A stretch of 64,000 bases of DNA from Streptomyces sp. NBC_01288 (GTDB lineage: Bacteria; Actinomycetota; Actinomycetes; Streptomycetales; Streptomycetaceae): NCBI RefSeq assembly GCF_035982055.1, contig NZ_CP108427.1:6013001-6077000 (forward strand), in the 5' to 3' direction. The stretch's first letter is position 1. Each line of letters begins with the position of its first letter. The notes beneath the pieces were generated by a model. The model searched no databases and was not told where the DNA came from. It saw nothing but the letters and a program-made list of their open reading frames with translations. A program made the translations under genes and the position numbers. Below, in pieces: positions 1 through 8,870 of the stretch.

Positions 1-2796
1 CAGGATCGTGCGGGTCAGTTTCTCGACCACCAGCTCGCTGATGTGGCCGCCCGCGTTGCCGCGTACGTCGACGATGAGGGCCGGGCGGGACACCTCAAGG
101 CGCAGGTCGCGGTTGAACTGGGCCCAGCCGGAGCCGCCCATGTCGGGGATGTGGAGGTAGCCGCAGTGGCCGCCGCTCAACTCCCGTACCACCGCCCGGC
201 GTTTGGCCACCCAGTCCTGGTAGCGGAGGGGGCGTTCGTCGATGAGGGGGACTACGGCTACTCGGCGGGCCCTGCCTTCGCCTTCCGCCGGGGTGAAGGT
301 CAGCTCTACCGTTGTGCCGCCCGCGCCTGCCAACAGGGGGTAGGGGCCGGTGAGTTCGTCCACCGGGCGGCCGTCCACGTGGGTCAGGATCGCGCCCTCG
401 CGGATGCCGGTGCCGGCCAGCGGGGAGCGGGCCTTGGAGTCGGAGGACTCGCCGGGGAGGATGCGGGCCACCGTCCAACCGCCCTCCCTGCGAACGAAGT
501 TGGCGCCCAGCAGGCCCTGGCGGCGCTGGTAGTGGGGTGGGCCCTCGTTGCGGCGGGACGCGGTGACGTAGGCGTGGGACGTGCCCAACTCGCCCAGGAC
601 TTCCCGGAGCAGGTCCGCGAAGTCGTCGGGGGACGCCACCCGTTCGACCAGCGGGCGGTACTGGTCCAGGACCCCGGTCCAGTCGATGCCGCACATCTGC
701 GGGTCCCAGTAGTACGCGCGGATCAGGCGGCCCGCCTCCTCGTACGACTGGCGCCACTCGGCGGGCGGGTCCACCTCGTGGAGGATGCGGCGGAGGTCGA
801 TCCAGACGGTCGAGTCGCCGTCGCCGGATTCCGTGGAAGGGACCGCTCGTAGCTCGTCCTCGTCGACTACCACCAGCCGTGAGCCGTCGCCGCTCACCGC
901 GAACCAGTCGAGGTGGTCGACGAGTTCGGACTTCTTCGCCTTGCTGATGTTGAAGTGTTCGAGGGTCGGCCGGCCGCTGGTGTCGTCCGGGTTGGCGAAG
1001 GTCTCGCCCAGCGCGCCCGAGATCGGCCAGCGCAGCCAGACCAGGCCGCCGCCCGAAACCGGGTACAGCGCCGAGTACTTGGAGGCGGCGACGGGGAAGG
1101 GCGTCACCCTGCTCTCCAGCCCTTCGACCTCCACCGTCACCGCGCCGTCCGCGCCGTCGTCGTCCTCCGCCGCGTCGAGACCCCCGGCGGCCGGCCTGCC
1201 CTCCGGGGTCAGTGCGAACGGGGACGGGGTCGCCGAGGACAGCGGCACCAGGTACGGACGGCAGCCGAGCGGGAAGGACAGGTCGCCGGTGTGGACGTCG
1301 TAGACCGGGTCGAAGCCGCGCCAGGAGAGGAAGGCGAGGTAGCGGCCGTCCCGAGTGAAGACCGGATTCTCGTCCTCGAAGCGGCCGTTGGTGACGTCGA
1401 CGATCAAACGGTCCTTTATCCGCGCCATCTTGATCTGGCGGAGCGAGCGGCCGATGCCCGGGTGGGACCAGGTCAGCCAGCTGCCGTCCGGAGAGAAGGC
1501 CAAGTCCCGTACCGGGCCGTTGATCGAGCGGATCAGCTCGGTCACCTCGCCTCCCCCAGACTCCGTCCGGGAGGTGCCCCCAGAGTCCTCCGTGGCGTCC
1601 AGGAGCAGCAGTCGTCCGTCGTGGGCCGCGATCGCGAGGCGCTCGCCCGCAGCGTCGGACACCAGCTCCAGTACGCGGCCCACCTCGCCGGAGGCGAGTC
1701 GGCGGGGCTCGCGTTCGCCGGAGGCGCGGGGGAGGTAGGCGATCTCGATCGCGTCCTCGCCGTCCGCGTCCGTGACGTAGGCGACCTGTCCGCCGGAGCC
1801 CAGCATCTCGGGGAGGCGGACCCGTACGCCGGGGGTGTCGGTGATGGTGCGGGCGGGGCCGTCGCGGTGGGTGAGCCAGTACAGGCTGCCGCGTACGACG
1901 ACGGCGCTCGCGCGGCCCGTCTCGTCGACCGAGATGCCGTCGACGTGCTGGGCGGCGGGGACCTGGTACGTACGGCGGCCCGCGCGGGGCCCGCTCAACC
2001 GCACGTCCAGCTTGCGGGGGACCGATGTGGGGGAGAGGTCGTCGACGATCCACAGGTCGCCGGCGCACTGGTACACGACGCGGGTGCCGTCGCCGGCCGC
2101 GTGCCGGGCGTAGAAGGCGTCGTGATCGGTGTGGCGCCGGAGGTCGGAGCCGTCGTAGGAACAGGAGTAGAGGTTGCCGATGCCCTCGTGGTCGGAGAGG
2201 AAGGCGATGCGGCTGTCGACGAACATCGGGGAGTGCAGGTGGCCTTCGAGGTCGGCGAGCAGGCGGCGGCCGTGCAGCCAGAGGCGGCCCATGGCGCCGC
2301 CGCGGTAGCGCTTCCAGGCGGCCGGTTCGTGCGGCGGGGTGCCGGTCAGGAGCAGGGTCTGGCGTTCGCCGTCGACGTCGGCGAGCTGGATGTCGGAGAC
2401 CGGACCCCAGGGGAGGCGGCCGCCGGGGTCGCCGTCGGTGGGGACCTTGTGGGCCCAGGTGAAGTACGAGAACGGTTCGCCGTGCGAGGCGACGGCGAGG
2501 ATGTCGCCGTCCGGGGTCCAGCCGCAGACCTGGGTGTCGGCGCTGCCCCAGTACGTGAGCCGACGGCCGGGACCGCCCTCGACCGGCGCGAGATGGATCT
2601 CCGGGACCAGGCTGTGCCAGGTCGTGTACGCGATGTGGCGGCCGTCGGGGGAGAAGCGGGGGTGGCCGACCTTCGTGCGGTCGACGGTGAGCCGCCAGGC
2701 GCGGCCCCTGCCGTCGAGAGGGGCCAGCCAGAGGTCGTCCTCGGCCACGAAGCTCAGGAGGTCGCCACTGAGGTGCGGCAGGCGCAGATAGCTCAC
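1..2796 (-). CDS. Tricorn-type S41 protease, 3' end outside window
   Basis: Large cytosolic serine protease that trims proteasome-derived peptides. The reading frame runs 932 codons from a GTG at 2796 and leaves the window still open. The N-terminal ~650 residues carry WD/PD40-like propeller repeats (for example FSPDGRHIAYTTW and FTRDGRYLAFLSW). A C1 domain follows with a TSHAY motif; its His is about residue 741 and fits the Ser745-His746 pair of Thermoplasma tricorn. A PDZ-like stretch and a C2 domain (GYLHIPDM, DVRGNAGG) come next. The nucleophilic Ser and the C-terminal Glu lie beyond the edge. A short palindromic repeat interrupts the propeller at 1551-1585 without breaking the frame. 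The gene diverges from the TetR gene at 2997. Start choice is uncertain because AGGGAG directly abuts the GTG. Confidence 0.9.
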   Translation of the reverse strand, partial: MSYLRLPHLSGDLLSFVAEDDLWLAPLDGRGRAWRLTVDRTKVGHPRFSPDGRHIAYTTWHSLVPEIHLAPVEGGPGRRLTYWGSADTQVCGWTPDGDILAVASHGEPFSYFTWAHKVPTDGDPGGRLPWGPVSDIQLADVDGERQTLLLTGTPPHEPAAWKRYRGGAMGRLWLHGRRLLADLEGHLHSPMFVDSRIAFLSDHEGIGNLYSCSYDGSDLRRHTDHDAFYARHAAGDGTRVVYQCAGDLWIVDDLSPTSVPRKLDVRLSGPRAGRRTYQVPAAQHVDGISVDETGRASAVVVRGSLYWLTHRDGPARTITDTPGVRVRLPEMLGSGGQVAYVTDADGEDAIEIAYLPRASGEREPRRLASGEVGRVLELVSDAAGERLAIAAHDGRLLLLDATEDSGGTSRTESGGGEVTELIRSINGPVRDLAFSPDGSWLTWSHPGIGRSLRQIKMARIKDRLIVDVTNGRFEDENPVFTRDGRYLAFLSWRGFDPVYDVHTGDLSFPLGCRPYLVPLSSATPSPFALTPEGRPAAGGLDAAEDDDGADGAVTVEVEGLESRVTPFPVAASKYSALYPVSGGGLVWLRWPISGALGETFANPDDTSGRPTLEHFNISKAKKSELVDHLDWFAVSGDGSRLVVVDEDELRAVPSTESGDGDSTVWIDLRRILHEVDPPAEWRQSYEEAGRLIRAYYWDPQMCGIDWTGVLDQYRPLVERVASPDDFADLLREVLGELGTSHAYVTASRRNEGPPHYQRRQGLLGANFVRREGGWTVARILPGESSDSKARSPLAGTGIREGAILTHVDGRPVDELTGPYPLLAGAGGTTVELTFTPAEGEGRARRVAVVPLIDERPLRYQDWVAKRRAVVRELSGGHCGYLHIPDMGGSGWAQFNRDLRLEVSRPALIVDVRGNAGGHISELVVEKLTRTIL
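1551..1585. repeat. Small palindromic repeat inside the tricorn coding sequence
   Basis: The sequence has arms CTCCCCCAGACTC and GGGAGGTGCCCCCAGAG. It resembles short palindromic elements I know to be dispersed between Streptomyces genes. Read on the minus strand it adds residues of the type SGGTSRTESGGGE to the protein. A related element lies inside tatD at 23524-23560. Confidence 0.6.
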
Positions 2797-2902
2797 CTCC
2801 CTATGCTTTTCCGGGGGACGGGCCCGGGCAACTTATGAAAAATCGCCGGGGTGATCCGGCGGCTGCCCGGCGGGCGACTCGGCGGGTGACTCTCCACACG
2901 TA

Positions 2903-2915
2903 CGAAACGGTTTCG
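2903..2915. promoter_or_regulatory. Putative TetR operator 1
   Basis: CGAAACGGTTTCG is a perfect 6+6 inverted repeat around one central base. It lies in the divergent tricorn/TetR intergenic region, 94 bp before the TetR start. Confidence 0.65.
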
Positions 2916-2959
2916 TTTCGCTGGAGAGTGCGCTACATTCATGACTACGCGAGGCGGTA

Positions 2960-2972
2960 CGAAACCGTCTCG
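2960..2972. promoter_or_regulatory. Putative TetR operator 2
   Basis: CGAAACCGTCTCG is a second, slightly degenerate copy of the same dyad, 57 bp downstream of the first and about 25 bp before the TetR ATG. Both copies are preceded by TA. Two copies in front of the repressor gene fit autoregulation. Confidence 0.6.
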
Positions 2973-2996
2973 TTCGGATCCGGAGAGGTGAGTGGC

Positions 2997-3605
2997 ATGA
3001 CTGAAGTCGCAACGGCGCGTCGCAGTCGCATCACACCCGAGCGCGAGGCCGAGCTGTACGCCGCCGTGCTCGACCTGCTCCGGGAAGTCGGTTACGACGC
3101 CCTGACCATGGACGCCGTGGCGGCCCGCACCAAGTCCAGCAAGGCGACGCTCTACCGCCAGTGGGGCGGCAAGGCCGAGCTGGTGGCCAAAGCGGTGCGG
3201 CACAACAAGCCCGGCGCCTCGGCCGCCGCCGTCGACACCGGTTCGCTCAGGGGCGACTTCCACGCCCTCACGAAGCGGTCGGACGACTGCGAGATGGAGC
3301 AGAACTCCGCGCTGATGCGGGGCCTGGCCATGGCGATGCACGGCAACCCGGACCTCCTCAAGGCGTTCCGGGAACACCTCGTCGAACCCGAGATGGCGGA
3401 GTTCCAGACGATGCTCCGGCGGGCGATCGACCGGGGTGAGGTCCGTGCCGACAATCCGGCGATCGAGTACATCGTGCACATGATGATCGGCGGGTTCGCC
3501 GCCCGCACCATGATCGACGAGCAGCCGCCCACCCAGGCCTTCCTGCTGTCGTACATCGACGCCGTGGTGCTCCCCGCACTGGGCGCACCGGTACCCACCA
3601 CCTGA
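2997..3605 (+). CDS. TetR/AcrR family transcriptional repressor
   Basis: This 202-residue regulator probably controls itself and the MMPL transporter downstream. Residues ~15-60 form the TetR helix-turn-helix (TMDAVAARTKSSKATLYRQW), and the rest is a helical ligand-binding domain. The ATG at 2997 is chosen because GGAGAGG lies ~8 bases upstream; an in-frame GTG at 2988 has no spaced ribosome site. A longer reading from 2835 would run through the operators and is unlikely. Two CGAAAC-type dyads sit upstream. The ligand is unknown. Confidence 0.88.
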   Translation: MTEVATARRSRITPEREAELYAAVLDLLREVGYDALTMDAVAARTKSSKATLYRQWGGKAELVAKAVRHNKPGASAAAVDTGSLRGDFHALTKRSDDCEMEQNSALMRGLAMAMHGNPDLLKAFREHLVEPEMAEFQTMLRRAIDRGEVRADNPAIEYIVHMMIGGFAARTMIDEQPPTQAFLLSYIDAVVLPALGAPVPTT

Positions 3606-3739
3606 GAAACCCCGCGCACAACCCACAGCACGCCCACCTGACGTAACCGCTCACGTCGTCGGGCAGATCAACCGTGTCCCCAACCGGTCGATCACCCCTG
3701 CCCCGAAGAACCCCACGACCTGACCGGGAGTACGCCCTC

Positions 3740-5962
3740 GTGGCCACGTTCCTCTACAAAGTCGGCCGGCTCGCCTTCAGGCGACGGCACTACGTCGCCC
3801 TTCTATGGATCGCGCTGTTGACCCTCGCGGGAGTCGGCGCGGCCGGCGCGCCCGCGGCGGGCTCCACCTCCTTCTCCATACCCGGGACCGAGGCCCAGAA
3901 GGCCTTCGACCTGCTCGACCAGCGCTTCCCCGGCTCCAGTTCGGACGGCGGCACCGCGCGTGTCGTCTTCAAGGCGCCGAGCGGCGAGAAGATGACCGAC
4001 GCCGGCAACAAGGCGACCGTCGAGAAGACGGTGAAGGAGCTGGCCGACGGCTCCGAAGTCGTCTCCGTCTCCGACCCGTTCACCACGAACGCCGTGAGCA
4101 AGGACGGGACGGTCGCCTACACATCGGTGAAGTACGACGTCCCCGGCATGGAACTCAAGGACGCCAGCAAGGACGCCCTGGAGAACGCCGCGTCCGAGGC
4201 CCGGGCCACCGGGCTGACCGTCGACGTCGGCGGCGACGCGCTCCAGGCCGCCGCGGAGATGGGCGTCGGCGAGATCATCGGTATCGCCCTGGCCGCCGTC
4301 GTCCTCGTCATCACCCTGGGTTCGCTGGTCTCGGCCGGCCTGCCGCTGCTGACGGCGATCATCGGGGTGGGGATCGGCGTCTCGACGATCACGGTCCTGG
4401 CGAAGACGCTGGACCTGGGATCGACGACCTCGACGCTGGCGATGATGATCGGCCTCGCCGTCGGCATCGACTACGCGCTGTTCATCGTGTCCCGCTACCG
4501 GGCCGAACTGGCCGAGGGCCGCGAACGCGAGGACGCGGCCGGCCGGGCCGTAGGCACGGCAGGCTCGGCGGTGGTCTTCGCCGGCCTCACGGTCGTCATC
4601 GCGCTGGCCGGTCTCGCGGTCGTCAACGTGCCGATGCTGACCAAGATGGGTGTCGCGGCGGCGGGCACGGTCGTGGTCGCGGTGTTCATCGCGCTGACCA
4701 TGATCCCGGCCCTGCTCGGTTACGCGGGCCGCAGGATCAAGCCCACCGGCGAGAAGGCCAAGTGGCTGGGCGGCGGCAGCGCCAAGGAAGCGGCCAAGGC
4801 GGCCAGGCCGAACATGGGCACCCGCTGGGCGAGCTTCGTCGTACGGCGTCCCGCCGCCGTCCTGATCCTCAGCGTGCTCGGCCTCGGCGCGATCGCGCTG
4901 CCGGCCAGCCAGCTCCAGCTGGGTCTGCCCGACGACAGCTCGCAGCCGACGTCCACCACCCAGCGACGGGCCTACGACCTCCTCGCGGAAGGCTTCGGCC
5001 CCGGCTTCAACGGCCCGCTGATGATCGTCGTGGACGCCAAGAACAGCGACGCGCCCAAGGCCGCCGTCACCACGGTGACCGACAAGATCAAGACCCTCGA
5101 CGACGTGGTCTCGGTCAGTCCGGCCATGTTCAACAAGGCCGGCGACACCGCGACGATCACCGTCGTGCCGGACTCCAAGCCGTCGTCGGTCACCACCGAG
5201 GACCTGGTGCACTCCATCCGTGACGAAGGCGCCGGCATCAAGGCCGACACGGACGCCCAGGTACTGGTCACCGGCACCACGGCGATGAACATCGACTTCT
5301 CGCAGAAGCTCAACGACGCCCTGATCCCGTACCTGGCCCTGGTCGTCGGCCTCGCCTTCCTGCTGCTGATCGTCGTCTTCCGCTCGATCCTGGTCCCGCT
5401 GAAGGCGGCCCTCGGCTTCCTGCTCAGCGTGCTCGCCTCGCTCGGCGCGGTCGTCGCCGTCTTCCAGTGGGGCTGGCTGTCGGGCCTGATCGGCGTGGAG
5501 GAGACCGGTCCGATCATGTCGATGATGCCGATCTTCCTGGTGGGCGTGGTCTTCGGCCTGGCGATGGACTACGAGGTGTTCCTCGTGACCCGGATGCGCG
5601 AGGCCTACGTCCATGGCGAGAAGCCCAGCCAGGCCGTCGTCACCGGGTTCAGGCACGGTGCGCGGGTCGTCACGGCCGCGGCGGTCATCATGATGGCGGT
5701 CTTCGCCGGCTTCATCACCTCCAGCGAGTCCATGGTCAAGATGATCGGCTTCGGCCTGGCGGTCGCGGTCTTCTTCGACGCGTTCGTGGTCCGCATGGCG
5801 ATCGTCCCGGCGGTGCTGGCCCTGCTCGGCAAGCGTGCCTGGTGGCTGCCGAAGTGGCTCGACCGGATGCTGCCGAACGTGGACGTCGAGGGCGAGGGCC
5901 TGCGCGAGCTGGACTCCAAGGACTCGGATCCCGACGAGGACCGGGAGTTGGTCCGGGCCTGA
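3740..5962 (+). CDS. MMPL family RND-type membrane transporter
   Basis: 740-residue inner-membrane transporter of the MMPL/HAE2 family, which exports lipids or hydrophobic compounds using the proton gradient. It has the family's internal duplication. Each half has one TM helix, a soluble loop and a five-helix bundle. The Asp-Tyr proton-relay motifs are visible in both halves (GLAVGIDYALFIVSRYR and GLAMDYEVFLVTRMRE). The GTG at 3740 is preceded by GGGAG and starts a typical VATFLYKVGRLAFRRR amino end; an upstream ATG at 3674 lacks a good site. It lies 134 bp after the TetR gene on the same strand, suggesting a regulated efflux pair. Substrate not predictable. Confidence 0.92.
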   Translation: MATFLYKVGRLAFRRRHYVALLWIALLTLAGVGAAGAPAAGSTSFSIPGTEAQKAFDLLDQRFPGSSSDGGTARVVFKAPSGEKMTDAGNKATVEKTVKELADGSEVVSVSDPFTTNAVSKDGTVAYTSVKYDVPGMELKDASKDALENAASEARATGLTVDVGGDALQAAAEMGVGEIIGIALAAVVLVITLGSLVSAGLPLLTAIIGVGIGVSTITVLAKTLDLGSTTSTLAMMIGLAVGIDYALFIVSRYRAELAEGREREDAAGRAVGTAGSAVVFAGLTVVIALAGLAVVNVPMLTKMGVAAAGTVVVAVFIALTMIPALLGYAGRRIKPTGEKAKWLGGGSAKEAAKAARPNMGTRWASFVVRRPAAVLILSVLGLGAIALPASQLQLGLPDDSSQPTSTTQRRAYDLLAEGFGPGFNGPLMIVVDAKNSDAPKAAVTTVTDKIKTLDDVVSVSPAMFNKAGDTATITVVPDSKPSSVTTEDLVHSIRDEGAGIKADTDAQVLVTGTTAMNIDFSQKLNDALIPYLALVVGLAFLLLIVVFRSILVPLKAALGFLLSVLASLGAVVAVFQWGWLSGLIGVEETGPIMSMMPIFLVGVVFGLAMDYEVFLVTRMREAYVHGEKPSQAVVTGFRHGARVVTAAAVIMMAVFAGFITSSESMVKMIGFGLAVAVFFDAFVVRMAIVPAVLALLGKRAWWLPKWLDRMLPNVDVEGEGLRELDSKDSDPDEDRELVRA

Positions 5963-5998
5963 GGCGGCTGCCGCGAGGCACTGAGGCACCGGGCAACC

Positions 5999-6037
5999 GA
6001 TCTGCCGCGTCACCGAGTTCGGGTGGCGCGGCAGATC
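5999..6037 (+). terminator. Terminator after the MMPL gene
   Basis: GATCTGCCGCG and CGCGGCAGATC form a perfect 11-bp stem, extended by CACC/GGTG pairing, 36 bases after the MMPL stop codon. Confidence 0.75.
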
Positions 6038-6053
6038 GCGTCGGGGTGACAGG

Positions 6054-6647
6054 GTGGTGGACGTGACAGCACTGGATGAACTGGTGCGGCTGCTGGGCCC
6101 GTCGACGGCGTCACGGGAACCGTCCGCCGACGACTGGACCGAGGTCGAGGCATACGTCGCCTCGGCACTGCCCGCCGACTTCAAGGCGTTTCTCGACGCC
6201 TACGGCACCGGCGTGATCTGCGACGAACTGGTGGTCTTCCACCCTCGGGGCGCCGGTCCGCTCCTGGACAGGATGCGGCGGATCCACGAGACGTTCGGCG
6301 CGAGCAGGCGCCGCGGTCCGGACTTCCACCCCTTCCCCTTCCACCCGGAACCCGGCGGACTGATCTCCTGGGGCTACGACCACTCCGGCGACGAACACTT
6401 CTTCTGGCCCTGCGACCCGGCCCCGGACCGCTGGAAGGTCGTCACCCACAGCCACGGGACGGAACCGGAAGTCTTCGAGGGACCGTTCACCGCGTTCGTC
6501 CTCGACTTCGTCGAGCGGCTGCGGGACAGGAAGCCGGAGCACGGACTTGATCCGGAGGCGCTGGAGTTCCTGGAGCCGGAGGACCTGGCGGAACTGGCGG
6601 AGCGAGGAGAGACCGGGCCGGTCGAGCCGAGTTTCAGCCCCCTCTGA
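6054..6647 (+). CDS. SMI1/KNR4 (SUKH) family protein
   Basis: 197-residue cytosolic protein. The segment with VEAYVASALPADFKAFLDAYG and the following ISWGYDHSGDEHFFWPCD is characteristic of the SMI1/KNR4 (SUKH) fold. In bacteria this fold is often an immunity protein against polymorphic or contact-dependent toxins, but it is also common as an orphan in Streptomyces. No toxin gene is adjacent: MMPL lies upstream behind a terminator and an isochorismatase-like gene lies downstream. Two overlapping GTG codons at 6054 and 6057 are possible starts. Function is not inferable beyond the fold. Confidence 0.8.
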   Translation: MVDVTALDELVRLLGPSTASREPSADDWTEVEAYVASALPADFKAFLDAYGTGVICDELVVFHPRGAGPLLDRMRRIHETFGASRRRGPDFHPFPFHPEPGGLISWGYDHSGDEHFFWPCDPAPDRWKVVTHSHGTEPEVFEGPFTAFVLDFVERLRDRKPEHGLDPEALEFLEPEDLAELAERGETGPVEPSFSPL

Positions 6648-6696
6648 ACCGTTCTGAACCGAGTCGGTGTCAGTGGGCGGGACTAGCGTGTTGAGC

Positions 6697-7248
6697 ATGA
6701 CCACACTCACAGAACGCCCCAACACCGCACTCCTCGTGATCGATGTCCAGGCCGGCGTCGTGGCCGACGCGTACGAGCGTGACGCGGTCGTCGCCAACAT
6801 CGCCACGCTCGTCGACAGGGCACGGGAGGAAGGCGTCCAGGTCGTCTGGGTCCAGCACTCCGACGAGAACATGACGGCAGGCAGCGAGGCCTGGGAGTAC
6901 GTCCCCGAACTGCACCTCTGGGACGGGGAGCCCCTGGTGCCCAAGCACTACCCCGACTCCTTCGAGGACACCTCCCTGGAAGAGCTGCTGGCAGCCGCCC
7001 AGGTCGGCCACCTGGTGGTGGCGGGCGCGGCCACCGACGCGTGCATCCGCTCCACGCTCCACGGCGCGTTCGTACGCGGCTACGACGTGACACTCGTCGG
7101 CGACGCCCACACCACGTCGGACCTGAGCAAGTGGGGTGCGCCGCCGCCGGAGCAGGTCATCGCCCACACGAACCTGTACTGGAAGTACCACACGGCACCG
7201 GGTCGTACGGCTGCTGTAGCCCAGGCAAAAGAGGTCACCTGGGCGTAG
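6697..7248 (+). CDS. Isochorismatase-family cysteine hydrolase
   Basis: 183-residue alpha/beta hydrolase of the isochorismatase/nicotinamidase superfamily. The catalytic Asp is in ALLVIDVQ near the amino end, the Lys in KHYPDSF, and the nucleophilic Cys in the VAGAATDACIRSTL loop, so the triad looks intact. Family members hydrolyse amides or vinyl ethers; no auxiliary domain is present to narrow the substrate. The ATG at 6697 is preferred over the GTG at 6667. No ribosome site is seen, and TAGCGT 7 bases before the ATG could be a -10 box of a leaderless transcript. Confidence 0.87.
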   Translation: MTTLTERPNTALLVIDVQAGVVADAYERDAVVANIATLVDRAREEGVQVVWVQHSDENMTAGSEAWEYVPELHLWDGEPLVPKHYPDSFEDTSLEELLAAAQVGHLVVAGAATDACIRSTLHGAFVRGYDVTLVGDAHTTSDLSKWGAPPPEQVIAHTNLYWKYHTAPGRTAAVAQAKEVTWA

Positions 7249-7830
7249 GGCCACTCGCTTCTTGGCCAGTGTCGTGCTTCCACGGCCCGAGTAAAGGGCG
7301 CTCCCTGCGGTCGCGTCGCCTTCGGCGATTCCGCTCCGCTCCACCCTTGACTCGACCCGCTCCAGCCCGTTTCAGAAGCGAGCGAGCGGCCCGGAGGAAC
7401 GGGTGGCCAAGGTGGGGAGACCCGTACCTGTACTGCGTCGCGAGCCGGTACTGAGGGACGCGCTCGCATCTCGCCAGCACGCCGGGTGGGCTCAGCGGCT
7501 ACCCGCCGGTGGGGCGGGAAGCGCGGGTGGGGACTGCCCCTGGGCTGATCCGGGCCGGTGCGAGGGGACGCGTCCGCTTCTCTCCTGCACGCCGGGGGCT
7601 TAGCGGCTATCGGCCGGTGGGGTGCGAGGGTGCGGTGGGGACTGCCGTCTTAGGCTGATCCGGGCCGGTGTGAGGGGGCGCGTTCGCGTCTGGCCTGCAC
7701 GCCGGGTGGGCTTGGCGACTGTCGGCCGGTGGGGTGGAGGGTGCAGGGGGCGTGCTGCCGTCCGGCCCGCACGCCGCCTCGGCTTGAGCGGCCGACCCTG
7801 GGTGGGTAGGTGCTGGAAGCCGGGGGTAAA

Positions 7831-7863
7831 TCTAACCACCGTCGCAACCTCTGACCGGTTAGA
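7831..7863. repeat. 33-bp dyad element, copy 1
   Basis: The element is bounded by TCTAACC and GGTTAGA. Its reverse complement recurs at 8487-8519 with about 25 of 33 positions conserved, and flanking sequence is also shared (GCTGGAAGCCGGGGG on one side, CACAGC on the other). Confidence 0.65.
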
Positions 7864-7922
7864 AAAGAACACAGCCTCCAAAGATGCCAGGGCCGGGGGA
7901 GGGGGTAGGCGGGTGGGGGAAG

Positions 7923-7949
7923 TGTGACACTTCCGCTCTAACTGTCACA
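7923..7949. promoter_or_regulatory. Dyad TGTGACA-N13-TGTCACA
   Basis: A perfect 7+7 inverted repeat with a 13-base spacer, between the arms of the large inverted repeat. It could be a regulator site, but no gene start is near enough to assign it. Confidence 0.35.
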
Positions 7950-8486
7950 TTTCTGCCGACCGGGTACCCCGGGGAGACGCCGACGGCAGATGGGAGCCAC
8001 CACCCGGGCCGTCGCCTGGGGCGAGCCACCCGGGAGTCTTCCTCCGTGCCCGTGCCCGTGCCCGTGCCGGTGGCCGTGCCGGTGGCCGTGGCCCGGATCC
8101 GCTCCCCTGCTCCTTTGCCTACCGCCCGGGCCCGAACTCCCCGGCGCTCATTCCCTCTTGGTCTCTTGGCGTCTGCGCGGTAAGTCCCCACTGGCGGACA
8201 GCCGCTGAGCCGACCCGGCGTGCAGGCGAGGAGTGAGCGCGCGCCCTCGCCCCGCCCCAGAGTTCTGTTGCGCGTGCCTGGCGCAGAACCGCGCCCTTGC
8301 CCCTAGCTCTCGGCCATGAACTCCCCGGCACCCTTCCTTGCCTCGTGGCCTCCTGGCTTCCTGGCCTCTTGTGCAGCAAGTCCCCACTGGCCGGTAGCCG
8401 CTGAGCCGGCCCGGCGTGCGGGCGAGACGCCAACGCGTCGCACTCGCCCCGGCCCCGCCCTGGCCTCTCTGGAAGCTGTGTCTATT

Positions 8487-8519
8487 TCTAACCAGTCACA
8501 GCCCGCTACGGTGGTTAGA
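8487..8519. repeat. 33-bp dyad element, copy 2 (inverted)
   Basis: Bounded by TCTAACC and GGTTAGA, this is the inverted partner of the 7831-7863 element. The central bases differ while the ends and the ACGGTGGTTAGA side are conserved. Confidence 0.65.
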
Positions 8520-8870
8520 TTTCCCCCCCCGGCTTCCAGCAACCACCCATCCGCCCACCCACCGTTGGCCGCTGAGCCGGCCCGGCGTGCTGGCGAGACG
8601 CGAGCGCGCCCCCAGGTGCCGGGCCGGAACGCGGTACAGGCACGGGGATTCTTGCCTGGCCACCCATCCCTCGGGGCCGCCCGCTCGCTTCTGAAACGGG
8701 ATTGAGGGAGGTGAGTCAAGGGTGGAGCGGAGCGGAATCGGCGTAGCCGACGCGACCGCAGGGAGCGCCCTTTACTCGGCTCCCGCAATCCCGACACTGA
8801 CCAAGAAGCGGGCGGTCCGACGGTCGGAACTCAGTCGCAGGCCCAGTACACCCACCGCTACCGTGCCCCC

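Larger units (their letters stand above)
7251..8818. repeat. Large imperfect inverted repeat filling a gene-free region
   Basis: No credible gene lies between 7249 and 8870. The left end (7251-7450) is repeated in reverse complement at the right end (about 8630-8818); both copies contain AGTAAAGGGCGCTCCCTGCG and TTTCAGAAGCGAGCG. Inner segments at 7810-7905 and 8455-8560 also match as inverted copies, including a 33-bp dyad. Between them are direct repeats of GCACGCCGGGTGGGCT-like blocks (such as CTGATCCGGGCCGGTG at ~7545 and ~7655). A CCCGTG hexamer run lies at ~8045-8092, near the centre. The apparent ORFs here are compositional artefacts. Confidence 0.8.

Noticed and set aside
95..2068. Long minus-strand frame of ~657 codons
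   Set aside because: It is an out-of-frame shadow of the tricorn gene. Arg/Pro/Gly-rich translation without domain signs; the true frame starts at 2796.
913..2838. Plus-strand frame of ~641 codons
   Set aside because: Antisense shadow of tricorn caused by high GC at third positions; no recognisable motifs.
3803..6184. Minus-strand frame of ~793 codons opposite MMPL
   Set aside because: Codon-bias shadow. The plus-strand MMPL protein is clearly the real product.
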